From assembly GCF_027580225.2 (NCBI RefSeq), contig NC_073357.2, forward strand, positions 43,052,001 through 43,116,000: 64,000 nucleotides of DNA, read 5' to 3'. Below are positions 49,226 through 62,255 of this stretch, piece after piece. The notes beneath the pieces were generated by a model, which saw nothing but the letters and a program-made list of their open reading frames with translations, was not told the origin of the DNA and did not search any database. A program made the position numbers and the translations under genes. Positions within the stretch are counted from its first letter, which is position 1, and every line of letters begins with the position of its first letter. This DNA is from Misgurnus anguillicaudatus. Lineage: Eukaryota; Chordata; Actinopteri; Cypriniformes; Cobitidae.

Positions 49226-49545
49226 CTGCAAAAAAATTACTTTCTTACTTAGTATTTTTGTTTTGTTTTTGTACAAATATCTACAAATTTAAATCAAGAT
49301 GCATTTTTTGATGAGTTTTTAGACAAAAAAATATAAAATTTCAGTAAAAGCATAAAACAAGCAAAAAAAATGTGTCGATGGGCTTTTTTACTTTTCTTAA
49401 TTCAAGAAAAAAAAAAAAATTAAGAAAAATGTGTTACCCCATTGGCAGATATATATATATATTGCTTGTTTTATTAAGCACAAGCTTAATTTTCACTTAA
49501 TTTTTTAATTTTTTGTCTATTTTTTGACTTATTTTCTTGGGTCAT
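49224..49545. repeat. Fish MITE remnant (cactgcaaaaaa type)
   Basis: Starts cactgcaaaaaaattac, has acttagtatttttgttttg and aatcaagatgcattttttga, and a partly inverted right part (gacttattttcttgggtcat). The right end is missing. Confidence 0.6.
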
Positions 49546-50141
49546 TCATGCTGAATATAAATCTATATGAGTGATGCTACATACACTAAGGCTTTCCAGT
49601 AATGCCTTGATCAGGATCAACACAACATTGCTTGTCACATCTCGCATGATTGTCACAGCTCCAGTGATGTTCAACTTTGCATGGTTGACATATTTGCTTT
49701 TAATATTTTATACATTAAAAATGTATGCATGTTGCATTGGTGTGTTTGGAGTATAAACTGAAGCTTTGAGAGGAATTGAGGAGTCTTGGAAAAAATGACC
49801 TCACATGCAGGTTATAAAAACATAGCACTGGACAATGACTACAAAATATTAACACAGAAGAGGATCAACAAATATAAATAACAGATGAACTTGTAGTCAA
49901 TGTATGCTTTATTATCTATAAGCTTTTTTGTCCATCTATGCATTTTTGGATATTTGTATAAAACCCAGATCCTCCAATAAACTGTGGTTTGCCTTTTTGA
50001 CTAATATATTTTTTAATTCTGCAGCAGGATCCAGAAGCGGGTTTATCATTTTAGGGTAGCCAAGTTAGACCCTGAGGCCCCCTGGCCCTAAAGTTGCATA
50101 AATATTATGGGCATACGTTTCATCTAACAGTAGGGGAAAAC

Positions 50142-50835
50142 TAGTCTCGCGTAGCCAGACCTTCAATACTGAAGATCTGGTGTTTTTCGCTGCTTTTTCT
50201 GGACAAAGCCCGCCCACGAGCTGTTTGACCGACATGTCAAACAACCAATCACAGTTTGTTTCATCTAGCGTCACGTTTCGGACTCCCCACAATAACGAGC
50301 CGGCTGGCAACAAGTCAGTTATTGAAATAACCAGCCGCAACCAAATAGTATCTAAATAAACAACATTACTCACCATAGGACAACGTTGAGCACGTCATCA
50401 ACAGCCACACCAATGAGACGATCCTGTTAAACGTCAGTTTGAAGCATCTCTCTCCACTTTTTAACACATACAAGCAATTCAGGAGAACCAAACTTTTAAA
50501 CTCCACTAACTGCCTTAAAGAAAACTCTTGGACGTCTTTTAGAGAGTTGATGCTGCAAACTATGCATATTTTTGAGAATCCAATGTTTAGCTGATCATGA
50601 TAACTGCTCATTATTATCCACTTGAACACGACTGATTCTCTTCCTCAATGGAACGTCAGAGCTTTGTTTTCCAGGGACTGAAACTAATCGCGACACTCGC
50701 GTCTCCTGGAAATCCGTTTTTTTCCAACCAATCAAAGACGACTTTAACATTCTCACAGGGTTTCCAGGAAAGTGTACGAAAAACATCAGACGTTCAGCCA
50801 ACAGTTTGTGGGCGTGACGTCTGAGGCTGAGACTA
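50142..50835. mobile_element. 694-bp DNA transposon with 9-bp direct repeats
   Basis: The ends tagtctcg and gctgagacta are short inverted repeats. The flanks ggggaaaac at 50,133-50,141 and 50,836-50,844 are identical. A 9-bp duplication suits Mutator-like elements but could also be an 8-bp one with chance extension. There is no transposase; the frames inside lack domains. Confidence 0.7.
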
Positions 50836-50845
50836 GGGGAAAACA

Positions 50846-52585
50846 AACAAAAAATTTTGAGCAATTTTTGAGGGGGGCACAATTGTCTGGTTTGCCTGGT
50901 GGTTAAAACCGCTACTGTAGCATCTTGATTTAAAATTTTGGTGATCATCAATCACTCTCATCTCACCAATCACTTGTTTACACTTTTCTGATTTGACAGA
51001 TACATTTTATGTGAGATTTTGTGATTCAGCCTCAAATAAGGGGGTGCACATTCTGCAATCAACATCATGCATTGAGTGGTCATTACAAATGATGGTCCAG
51101 CAGCGTGTGTTGATCAAGTAGTGCCTTAGCTGATTAGGTAGGAAAGGGGAGGGACTGCACGAGGGACGAGTTTTAATTGGGCTTCTAGGAGTTAATCTGA
51201 AGCCAATGTGATACTGGATACCTTCCCTGCAGGTGCAGATGTCCGTTCTGTGCCAAGGAAAATACAGTAGATTACTGATGCACTTGGCACAGCATGACAC
51301 GTTATTTTACCCATCACGCCCGCCAAGTCCAAATATTTCATCTCTCTCCCTCCCTGTCGCTTTCTCATTTTCATCTTCTTTTAAATAACACATGATCCGT
51401 CTTTATTGACAAGCGCATTATGACTTCAAGGCCATGGAGTCTGATGCGCCTGATGTGAACTTCGACTTAAACACTGAGCTGACACGTGGATGTGTGTGAT
51501 CTCTGTGTATCAGAAAGACACTGTGGCACCCATCAGAAAGTGATGTGCAGTGGGCACTGCCATGTTGATTGTCTCCATGGAAACACAGTGTCCTCCGAAT
51601 GACCTTGCCAAGCACCCAGCAGTGCTTTTGCAATTTATTGGTCAGTAAGATTTGCCAGAAATGCTTCTCAATACCAGAGAAAAAAAAGACATAAAGTATT
51701 CATGTGACAATGAAATGAAATCTTCAAACCTGCTCTGTGCCATTTACCCTGGGGTAATTACTGTGCCTCTAAAATTAAAACATTTCCACACAAACACACA
51801 CACACGCACACACTCAATGTCTCAATGTTAGTTAATTTGTCAGCTTAATTTAATTCATACGCTTGCAAATTTAGCATTGTATTCATCAAGCACCGGATTG
51901 CATCTTTGTTTATTACGGTGGTGTTGTTTTTTTCATTAGGAGTTATTTTGAAGGATGTCAGTGTTATGTAGATGATAGGAAAGAGGCGAGAGACCCCGTG
52001 GACAATCTATTACGCATCATCATTAAGATGAGAGGAAATGAGCTGAGCGGTGATGGCAGAGAGCAGGAGAGTAAGATAGAGAGATAGAAAGGGGAGGAGG
52101 AGAAAAGATCCTGGTTGGCATGCACAGCATGCGAGTCTACCACTCTGATTACCTCCCAAATGCCACTGAGAGCGCAAGAGGCAGAACAGGAGTAGAAACG
52201 TCATGGCACACATTGATCCATAACTGGTGAGGTGCGCCTCCTTTTTAATTGCACGGACACAAAAATCCATAATCATTATGGTTTTCTACCAGCCACTAAT
52301 AAACAAAATGCTTTATTGGAGAAAAACTGATAAGGTCACCTTCGGTGTTCTAAGATTTTTCTACTCCCCTCTTAATTCTGCCACCATGACCACTGCCCTT
52401 CTAATTGGTTCTTGATATTTCCATTTGTTATATTTAATATGACAAGACAGGCTTTCTGCAAGGCAGAAATGCAACAAGAAACACTTTTAAAGTTTATGCG
52501 TGTTAAAAGTTTATGTTAAACATGCAGAGACAACTGCAACTATTTGAAACATCTTTCGTCTGTTTGGAGTGACCATCTGACCTTA
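50846..52585. other. Non-coding stretch, nothing recognised
   Basis: A short CA tract lies at 51,785-51,812. No exon with a recognisable product was found; the sequence composition is less repetitive than elsewhere, so conserved non-coding elements are possible. Confidence 0.35.
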
Positions 52586-53290
52586 AAGGACAAGTTCTGT
52601 ATTTTACACTTAAACCCTGTTTTCAGATTGTTTATGGTGAAATAGAACGGTTTTGACTGAAATTTCGACATATGCGGCTGCCCTGAGAATTTTCTGGTGT
52701 TTGTGTTTCACCTCACGCCTCTACAATGGGTTTAATGGTGCACTGGAACAATCTTTCCTAAAATGCATTAAACTTTCGTTTACAAAGACGTGGAACTCAC
52801 CGAGTGGTCAGGGGTGTTCACTGATATGCTCACACAAAAATCGCTGCAAAAGATGCTTTCCAACAGGTGTTTTAGCATTCGTTGTTAACTTGTGGACCTA
52901 TTTTTCCAAACGCCTCACACCTGTACATTCTTCCGCTTAGAGCTTGAATAATAGACACTCCAAGCCCAGTTGGTGGCGCTAATCCGCCATTGCCAATTGC
53001 AAGAATAGAAACAAAGTTCCCGGCGCGGAGTAATACCATACCTCACAGCACATCTAATACAAGTCAATGGATTTTGCAAAAACTACGATAAAACCTGTTG
53101 GAATGGGTATTTTGCAGCGATTTCTGTGTGAGCATACCAGTGAACACCCCTGACCACTCGGTGAGTTTCACATCTTTGTAAACGAAAGTTTAATGCATTT
53201 TAGGAAGGATTGTTCCAGTGCACCATTAAACCCATTGTAAAGGTGGGAGGTGAAACACAAACACCTGAAAATTCTCGGGGCAGCCGCATA
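52586..53290. mobile_element. Second copy of the TTAA fold-back element, right end lost
   Basis: Begins ttaaaggacaagttctgta like 45,651 and shares the tcaccgagtggtcagggg and ggtgagtttcacatctttg blocks. The right inverted end is missing: similarity stops in gcagccgcatac where a different element begins. Confidence 0.8.
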
Positions 53291-53298
53291 CATATATT

Positions 53299-54513
53299 TA
53301 TACAACAGTTCTTTCTGGTTCTCGAATCTGATTGGCTAAGAGCTATGCGATATTGTGCTGATAATGGCACTGTAACCACAGCTTCACCTTTCGTATTATT
53401 CCGCCACCTAGTGAATGGAGGTCCTAAACAGGCTCATCTCTGAATGGAAAAACACAGACACCCTGTTTTTAAACACTCTCCGTGTGTCTCAGTTTACTAG
53501 CTCATAAATCAGTCTGTGAATCCCCAATCGGAAGTTCTTATTCCGTCAAAGATCAGCGCTCTTGGATGTTACGTTAAAGTTAACGGGAGTAATGTCTTGT
53601 CACATCGTGTGGACGATTTACACTTGGAAAGAGGAATATAAACACTCGTTTTTTTCTGGAGCTATATCTCTTATCAGAACGCGAAAACACAGTGGAACTG
53701 CAGGTAAGCACCGCAGCTTTTAAATGTGGACATTGATCATTTACTTTATCGTGACGTGACTATTAAAACGTTATGAGATATCGCCACTGATATATTTATA
53801 AGCAGCATGCAAAAACATCTCTCTGACACTTATAAAAAAACGTTTTATATAGTACTGACAAGAACAAAGTTTAATAATAATAATCGAGTGCTCGTATCGC
53901 GTTAAGAATAAATGAGAAAGCAATAGTAACGTTATACAAGTATAGTTTTATTAACTTTTACTTCGCGCCAAAACAATAACAACACAAAAGACACTAAATA
54001 TGAATAAAAAAACAAGTAATAGTTTGATCATGACACCAAATAATGCTGATTTGATCTCATTTTGACGATCATAAACAAACAAGGCCAACATGAGAGCCAG
54101 GGTATCCCTGTCAGAGATGTAGCCCAGAGAGGGCGGTGGTCACCGGGGTGAGTGAACACTGGCGTCCGCTCATGCTTTGGTTCTCATTTGTACCGAATCT
54201 CACTAAGCAAACGTTCAAACAGGCGCTATCTTTACTAATCGACTGCAGATTTAAATATAATACATATACATTCTCGACTGAACTAATCTTAAAACTACAC
54301 TTTGTGACCAAGAAACGGTAATATAAAGTAACGGCTTTTCCATCCATTGAGTTGTTATGAGATTCAAAGCAGCCGAAAGTGTTACCTGTCATTCTGGCCG
54401 CCCTCAAATCCGTGGCGGAAGAAGTAGTTCTCAAACAAAGAGGCTTTTAAAATAACTCCGTTGTTGTTTTCTAGTTTTCATTTTTCAAACGTGTGCCGTC
54501 GAACTGTTGTATA
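53299..54513. mobile_element. 1.2-kb element with tatacaacagttc termini
   Basis: Perfect 13-bp inverted ends, tatacaacagttc and gaactgttgtata. The interior has the fish repeat text ctcgaatctgattggctaag and no recognisable transposase. Superfamily not determined. Confidence 0.65.
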
Positions 54514-54834
54514 AAAGCAATATCGCTCTCGGAGTCGTGTGATATAGCTCTATATCATCACAGCTATGATTGCCTCCGGCACTCGGCCTATATCACACTC
54601 CTACTCGAGCGATATAATAGCTTGAGTTTATATATGTTTCTCTCTGTATGTTTCACTTCTGCTCATGGTTATTCAACATTTTCTCAACACTTTTTCTGCC
54701 ACATACTGTTTGCTTTCAAACAGATAAATGAGGACAGAACAGTTCTCTGCACCCAGCATGCTGTCTGTAGAAAGAAAGTTTATCCTACAGAAACTAAAAA
54801 AAAAAAAACATCAGTAATGGCATCTGTAGTAAAA

Positions 54835-55353
54835 AGTGGTTCTCAAACTGGTGGTAGGTGCTCCTGGTGATTTTCTAAAGGCAGTCTCAAAAAGTTCAGC
54901 ACAGAGCACCGTGTCTTCTGATAATGTAAATATCAGAAAGTTTCAGATGATTGAAAAACGCGTTGGAAAAGGAGACGGGCCGACTACCAAAACACACTTA
55001 TAGCCAATCAAATCAAATCAAATGCCGGGTTGCGTATGTGTGGGGCGGGTCTATCAACAGAAGGTCCAGATTCTATTGGGGTAGGGGCGTGTTTGTTTAG
55101 GTGATTTCAAATATCAACATTGGCTTTCAAACATCATGCACTCCGCCTTAAAGCTATATTAACCAAATGTGAAAAGATGGTATACAATTAATGGTAGTAC
55201 TTTAGTGGGGACCGCCTATTATCTTGCATATTACTAGCATAATAAAATGATCTAAATAAAAATAATATTAGTGGAGACATCGAAGGTGACTAGATGGTAA
55301 ATTGATGTTCTGATTTGAAGCTGGAAGTTAGCTTTAAAAGTTTGAGAACCACT
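54835..55353. mobile_element. hAT-like element (agtggttctcaaact ends)
   Basis: The ends agtggttctcaaact and agtttgagaaccact (with one internal variation) are inverted. They match the common hAT terminus CAGTGGTTCTCAAACT. No 8-bp duplication is evident. Confidence 0.65.
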
Positions 55354-55895
55354 GAGATGGATAATTTCAATACCCAGACATAGCTTGTGGGATATTATTC
55401 AAAAGTAGAATGCTTCATAAAACAGCCTCTTAAAAGATCAATACAACAATGCTTTAAGATACAATTTCCTGCTAAGAAGAGTACACAGACAGAGATGAAA
55501 TGAAACTTCTTCAACATAAAGTGCTCTTGACTTCCATCAGTTCCAAAACATGATCTACAGGTAGAAAATGGGAGGTGGCACTTAAAAGATAACACTTCAT
55601 TTCATATCAGTATTATTCAATTGGACTGGACTTTATAGAGCAACAGAAGTGCATGAAACACCTTGTATTATTATCATGGAGATAAAAGCTAATGCTCAGT
55701 CCAGAGCGTAAATGCTTTCTTTGTAAAGTCACTTGTTGAGTTACATGCAACGGAAAAATCAAGTATCTTTTGTGAACTTCAAGAAACTATTGTGCTATGA
55801 AATCAAATCTGAAGATTTTAGTTGGCTTAAACTATTACACTTGAAGTTAAAAGCACACCCCCCAAACAATATAATGAGCATAAATCTATGTAAAT

Positions 55896-56180
55896 TTAAA
55901 GGAACAGTGTGTAAAAATGTATATCAATTAATCATAAAATGGCCCTGATATGTCACTAGACATTGAGAAATCATTTTCATTTCAAATACTTATATCACTG
56001 ACAACAGTTGTATGGCCAGGATATTGTCATTTAAAAAGTGGAGTAGCAGCCCTTAACTGATGTTTATGTTGTCATTTTGTGTATTGGCCACCAGTTGTGT
56101 GATTGCAGTACCAGTTTTAGCCACACGTTTTGTGATTGCAATACCAGTTTTGGCCACAATCCTACATACTGTTCCTTTAA
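55896..56180. mobile_element. TTAA-flanked MITE (285 bp)
   Basis: The ends ttaaaggaacagtgtgta and tacatactgttcctttaa are inverted with TTAA edges. An internal direct duplication (tgtgattgca.taccagtttt.gccaca) occurs at 56,098-56,158. Confidence 0.85.
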
Positions 56181-56768
56181 GTTATTTTTATGGAAAAGAA
56201 GAGTATGTAAATGTGATACTGTAATTGCACAGTATATGAAGGGAGACATTTAGATATCAGAGCCTACAGCAGAGCTAAAAGGTTAATACTCATAAGTGAC
56301 ATGAAACATGACAGGATTTGTGCCGAAGGACACGTCAATTGGAATGCCAACACAGACAGGGAATTGTTCCGATTTGACAAATAATATGAGACAGGTAAAT
56401 GGTCCGCTAAAATCCATCTCTGTGGCTTAATGTACTAGTTAACGGGGTCTGTGGACATCAGTCACAAAAGAGAAATGACTTGCAGCTTCAGCAGTATCAT
56501 CTACTAATAATTCACAATATGAAGGCATCTGGAGCCAAGCAGGTCTGTGAGATGGACAGCATGCTTATGAAAGAGAGCTTGCAGGATATTTTTATTAATG
56601 CAGCATGACAGAGCCCAGGTCATTTTTTTCTCTATGCTCAAAGACAATCTGTATGTAATTTGTGGGATTATCTATTTACATGTACATGTAAACAATATTT
56701 AAAGAAATATGGGGTGGTATACCTACTGAGGGACAAGACAACTTTTATAAAATAAACATTGTTACATA

Positions 56769-57360
56769 CACTCACCTAAAGGATTATTAGGAACACGTGT
56801 TCAATTTCTCTTTAATGCAATGATCTAATCGACCAATCACATGGCAGTTGCTTCAATGCATTTAGGGGTGTGGTCCTGGTCAAGACAATCTCCTGAACTC
56901 CAAACTGAATGTCAGATTGAGAAAGAAATGCGATTTAAGCAATTTTGAGCGTGGCATGGTTGTTGGTGCCAGACAGGCCGGTCTAAGTATTTCACAATCT
57001 GCTCAGTTATTGGGATTTTCATGCACAACCATTTCTAGGGTTTACAAAGAATGGTGTGAAAAGGGAAAAACATCCAGTATGCGGCAGTCCTGTGGGTGAA
57101 AACGCCTTGTTGATGCTAGAGGTCAGAGGAGAATGGGCCGACTGATTCAAGTTGATAGAAGAGCAACTTTGACTGAAATAACCACTCGTTACAACCGAGG
57201 TATGCAGCAAAGCATTTGTGAAGCATCAACACGCACAACCTTGAGGCGGATGGGCTACAACAGCAGAAAACCCCAACCGGGTACCACTCATCCCCACTAC
57301 AAATAGGAAAAAGAGGCTACAATTTGCACAAGCTCACCAAGACTGGAAAAATTTTGCAAA
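56769..57360 (+). pseudogene. Tc1/mariner transposase, truncated and interrupted
   Basis: The left terminus cactcacctaaaggattatt follows a TA and matches the fish Tc1 family with tcacctaaaggattattagg ends. The frame from 56,917 has a helix-turn-helix (FERGMVVGARQAGLSISQSA, then LLGFSCTTISRVYKEW) typical of the paired-like N-terminal DNA-binding domain. A TGA at about 57,099 breaks it; the frame continues with RRMGRLIQVDRRATLTEI and a second stop near 57,305. The sequence ends after about 130 more bases, before the DDE catalytic triad, so both the catalytic domain and the right terminal repeat are missing. Confidence 0.85.
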
Positions 57361-58849
57361 GTATTTTTTGTTTGTTTGTTTGTTGATTACGAAGTACGAA
57401 GTAGATGAGGACTGACGTTTATCATGTTTTGGGAAAAAAGGGAGAAAAGATGACAGAATAATACGGCGGATATAGGATTTCGCATAAAATTAAGAATTTA
57501 CTTACTGACCTGATACAATACTGATATTGGCAGTTACTAATTCAAAAATGTTGTTTATCGCGTTTTGGAACCAAACTCTTCAAATATCTGACTACATTTT
57601 ACCCACAGTAGCACCTTATGAGAATTTTATTTCTCATATTAATTAATATCTTGAAGATTTTAACCCTTACAGAATGTATTTTAATCACATACAGTATAAG
57701 TCGTTCCCTCTGGTTGCACATAGACAATGTCTTAGTTTAGACGTTTCAATAAGCAGCTTCACAGACGTACGTTGATTTCTCATAAAAATCCTAATAAACA
57801 TCAAATGTAGCTAATTGCATCAAAATCAATATTAGAATGAAACTGGCCTATAAATGATCTGATAAAATGGTTTTCAGGGTATAGGTTTACAAATTGACTT
57901 TCAATTGGGCATCGATTGGACATGTTGCTATGGCATTATGCGGCACAATCCCAAATCTATTTTAGCAAGAGCACTTTTTGGTGTTATCATTATATGCCTG
58001 GTTCTTAAAGCATTTATATCACTATGTCAAGGTACTGGGTAGGAGATTAAGATGTTCTACAGTACATTAGAAATACGTTGAATGAGAAAAATAGCTAAAG
58101 AATCATAATAACTTACACATTAAATTTTTGTATATACTGTACACACAAATGCATGTTGCGGCTATCTTTTGGAATAAATCACTGATGGGTTTCAATGGGT
58201 TGATGGATCCATCATGTAGGGCAATGATTACAAGTGTAATTGTATGGTCTGCTATACCACACAGAATAGCCTCTCATTTGTCATCTGCAGGAGCACAGCA
58301 TGTCACGGGCACTGAAATTGGCATGTGACTTATTTTTCTAGCTTTCTGACCTCTCAGCTTTTCACAAGAGCATAAATCATGGATGACTGGCCCTTTTCTG
58401 CAAAATGTAACAGCAAAACAGACACCATTGCAACATGCTAGAAATAATTCATTAGCAACAGCCTAGCCCAAGTTTGTTTGGCTCTTAAGCTTCTGCTTCT
58501 GATGTGTACTACAGTAGCATTACATGTATTTGTTGTTTAGATTAATTATGGTTAAAACCAAGCTCGATTTGCTGACATGAATCCAAGACTTGAAAGCATT
58601 TCTGCCATTCCTGTAGAGGAGCATATGCAAAAAAACAACAAACCCTTATTTTCTTGTTAAGTATTATATAATTTACTAAAAGTTCCTTAGGTACTAATTG
58701 CAAGGAGAGTCATCCTAATACAAAGTGGGAAAGAGATGGAGGTTGACATTTGGTCTTGTTTCAAGCTTGGTAGGTTAGGTCTACCACTGGCATCCAACCG
58801 TGCTTAGTAATTCAGTGGAAATAAAGTGGCCTGGAGTTAAATTATTTAG
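57361..58849. other. Non-coding stretch, nothing recognised
   Basis: Starts with a (ttgtttg)n tract. No exon or transposon terminus was identified. It is one of the least repetitive parts of the window. Confidence 0.35.
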
Positions 58850-58957
58850 GTGTTTACGAGAGCCAGAGACCGATGTCCAGTGAGGGTCTATATTGTCAAT
58901 AGCAGTGGGATTGATGACTCAGTTCTCCTGAAAGTACATTCTATTGGATCCCTGAAG

Positions 58958-59906
58958 GTAAGAGGAAAATCCTTATCACACTAGAGTAAATGACTTTTCA
59001 TGAACTACTTCCCGAAATAACCTGGTTAAGATGCTCAGTCACTCGGCATGTGGTTTGATGATTTTCCTTCATGCTGGGAGAATGAAGATGGCAATCTTTT
59101 AACGAAGCCTAACAAAGCCTAAGGTAGTATTTCCTTAGGACAGCATATCCCACTTAATGTTGAATTACTTGATGTTAAGAACAATTTAAAATTTTCCATG
59201 CCTTTGCTTGTTCAGTCTATGCTTAACATTTAAGCATACGAAAAGTGTCAGACACTTTTAACTGACTGCTAAAATGCATTCACTGACATGAACAACTTCC
59301 ACCATTATACACACACAATCTAGATGCCGGCAAAATAACATCAGATATTATAAATTGTTAAGTGCGTTTACTTTAGTTTATGTAGAGTTATATGCTATTG
59401 TTGCCCTTTGCTTTGTTTCAACGTTTTGTTATAGGATGCGAAACACACAAAAAAAAAAACTCACTAAACTCTTTTACAAACAACAGTTTATTTTCCCATG
59501 TAACAACTGCACATATACATTTAGACCGCTGTTGTACCTACATTGTGTGTGACTTCTCCATGGCCAAACCTGTGTGCATCTAAAGCTGCCATTTTTAAAG
59601 GCTTACATTTGGCCAACAGGAAGGGCACTACCATTTAGTGCCATTACAGGGGGTAAATAGGAAAACTAGAATTTCCCATGGTTTTCTGTTTGCAATGTTT
59701 GCAATTTACTTTTAGATCAATAGTTTGTCGCATTTGCTACATGTTAATACTGGTTATTTTGTGTATTTGTGTAGTTATAGATGCTTTATAAAATACCACA
59801 TGGTATGTTCCAGAAGTGGGAGGATCCTAACTCTATAAAAGGCCTCTGGTAACCATTTTGAGGAGGTTTTTTGTTGTATGTGAAAGTCCTGTGTTTCTGG
59901 GCTTAT
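58958..59906. other. Non-coding stretch, nothing recognised
   Basis: No supported feature; a short A-run at 59,449-59,459. Confidence 0.35.
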
Positions 59907-60692
59907 GCAGGGTTTACACCAAACGCGTTTTGGGCGTCAAAATCGCGTCTACCGCGCCTAGTTTGCCGCTTGAACACTTTGAATGCATTCGCGCGTGTAG
60001 AGCGGAGTAGACGCGCGGAAAAAGCAAGCATTTGACGCGCGTCCGAGGCAAAATCCGCTTCTTGTGGGAGGGGCAACTGCTGTGCGAGTGTCTGTTTGCA
60101 AGATGACTGATGTTGATTGTGCATTTATCAAGAGAGTTACCAGTTTGTATTGGGTAACCTTACTATAGGGGGAAAATAAACGGCGCGGGTCGATAAACGT
60201 CACGTGACTCAAAAGTGAAGTGTGTATTACAACTTACCAGGTTGCCCAAAGTCCTTACTGACACTCTTCCAAGCGAGGTCCTTTTTATTCCTGTCTCCTA
60301 ATAGAAATAACAACTTGTGTCATATAGCTCAGAGTGACTGCTTGAGTGAGTGACTCCGGGCGGGGCTGCCACCACAGAAGCAGGCAGGCTCCTGATTGGT
60401 TAACGCGGCGCGAAATTCCGCCAAAGTTAAAATTTTTCAACTCGGGCGTCAGCCGCAAATTCGCGTGAAACGCAAAATGCACAATAGCACCATTCGTGCG
60501 TACCGCGCACAACGCTTAATTCGCGTGAGCTTCACACGCGAATGAGGCGGAAACGCGTCTTCCGCTCCGCGCCGAACGCCTCTTCCGCGCCGCGGGACCT
60601 CCTGACGCGCGTCAACGCGTCTGCACATTGACTTAACATTGAAATCACTCGCGCTTCATGCCTCTACCGCAGTTGGTGTAAACGCACCATTA
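59907..60692. mobile_element. CpG-rich non-autonomous DNA transposon
   Basis: The ends gcagggtttacaccaaacgcg and ttggtgtaaacgcacc are inverted. The interior is strikingly rich in acgcg/gcgcg compared with its surroundings and has no transposase. Family uncertain (PIF/Harbinger or hAT are candidates); no target duplication was resolved. Confidence 0.65.
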
Positions 60693-60765
60693 GATATTGG
60701 CATAGTCGAAATACACATTTACTGTGTATATATGTTTTTATTTTTCTTTCTTTATTGTTTTGCTT

Positions 60766-61391
60766 TAGTGATGGGAGAAACTAAGCTTTTCAAAACTTCG
60801 AATCAATTGAACCAATTGCTTCGAAAATTGATTTAGTTTTTCGAAGCAGTTCGAAACACCACACACGCTGGCGACCCCTGCTGGTCAAAAATGTCCAAAC
60901 ATTTTACACATTTTTGACACAATAATAGCAAGATTTTTATTAAAATATGTAAAAAAAATTATTTAACTTAATTAAGAAATAATTTAAAGTGTATTATGTG
61001 TTTTTAGTTTTATTTAGGGCAAACAAATTGAAACTAACTACCCTATTAATTATGCAAATTTTTGTCATTAAATCTGTTTATAAACAAAAAGTAGACAAAA
61101 TGGTATTGTTATTAGTCAGAAGGATAAATGTTTTATGAACTTGCATAATAAAACTGACCCGAGTTCACCTAAACATATTAGACACTGGTTACTTGTGATC
61201 AACTCCCCCTAGTGGTGAACCATCGGATTTTCGAAACGTTTCTAAACAGTAATGACGTAATGAAGCCTCGTTTGCTAAAATCACGTGACTTGGGCCAGTT
61301 TGAAACAAGCTCCGAACCACTGATTCGAAACAAAAGATTCGTAAATGTTTCGAAGCCTCATGAAGCAGTGCTTCGAAAATGACCATCACTA
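60766..61391. mobile_element. hAT-like element with tagtgatgg/ccatcacta ends
   Basis: The termini tagtgatggg and gaccatcacta are inverted; both subterminal regions are crowded with ttcgaa/tcgaag motifs (for example ttcgaagcagttcgaaac, aatgtttcgaagcctcatg). No transposase. Confidence 0.7.
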
Positions 61392-62255
61392 AATTAGGAT
61401 AAATAATTAGCAATTGTCTACACAGCATAAAGTTCCAAAATATGCACAGGAAATGTCCTTAAATCAAAGAGGTTCTGTACAGCAGACTTAATATCCAAAT
61501 GTCTACTTGTATATTTTAATATGTTGAGACAAGACAAGTGGGATAATGAAATTCAAAAGAAAAAGGCTTAGAATGGAGAGAAATTAAAAACAAGACAAAC
61601 AAACAAACCACAGAGGGAAAAAATCCCCCAGGCAACATCTGGTGGCAAAGTCAACAGAGAAAAAAAACATGTCACACTGGCAACATTAATAATGAGTAAA
61701 TATTGAAAGAAAAATTGCCTCAAAATAATGAAAAACTGCTGGGATGTGAGGGAACAAATGATGAGGAAAAGACATGAAGGCAATGACAGATGAGAGGCTT
61801 AGAAACGTAAGGTGGTTAAATCCTTGTAATTGATTTGTTTGTAAGAGTGTAAGCTGTGCTTTACTAGAGGTACGACTGCAAATAGTGCTGCATCATTGTT
61901 TCATATGCCCAAGTAGCAGAATTTAGATTTTTTGTATGAAGGTAAGTGAGAAAGTAAGAAAAATTGGTTTAGGTACAAGCTCCAGAAATAGCTCCAGTTT
62001 CTATCATTAAGGCAATCGATGGACAAATGGCCCAAAATTGTTCATGACTTTTATTTATTTGGCTAAAGCTAATTTTCACTTAATAGCATCACTATATAAT
62101 ATTACTACTGTATATGCGAGAGCTGATTGCCAATACTGTAGGTGGACAGCAAAGATTCCCATTAAAGCTCAATTACAGGTAAAGACATTTATATAAACTT
62201 CAGACATGAATTTTGTTCACAGATATAGTGGATATTTCGGTTGTAGACACAATAA
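61392..62255. other. Non-coding stretch, nothing recognised
   Basis: No recognisable genes or repeat ends. Confidence 0.35.

Noticed and set aside
52010..52276. Minus-strand hydrophobic frame of 88 codons
   Set aside because: Arises from a purine-rich tract (gagaggaaa..., gagagata) read in reverse; no supporting splice or start context.
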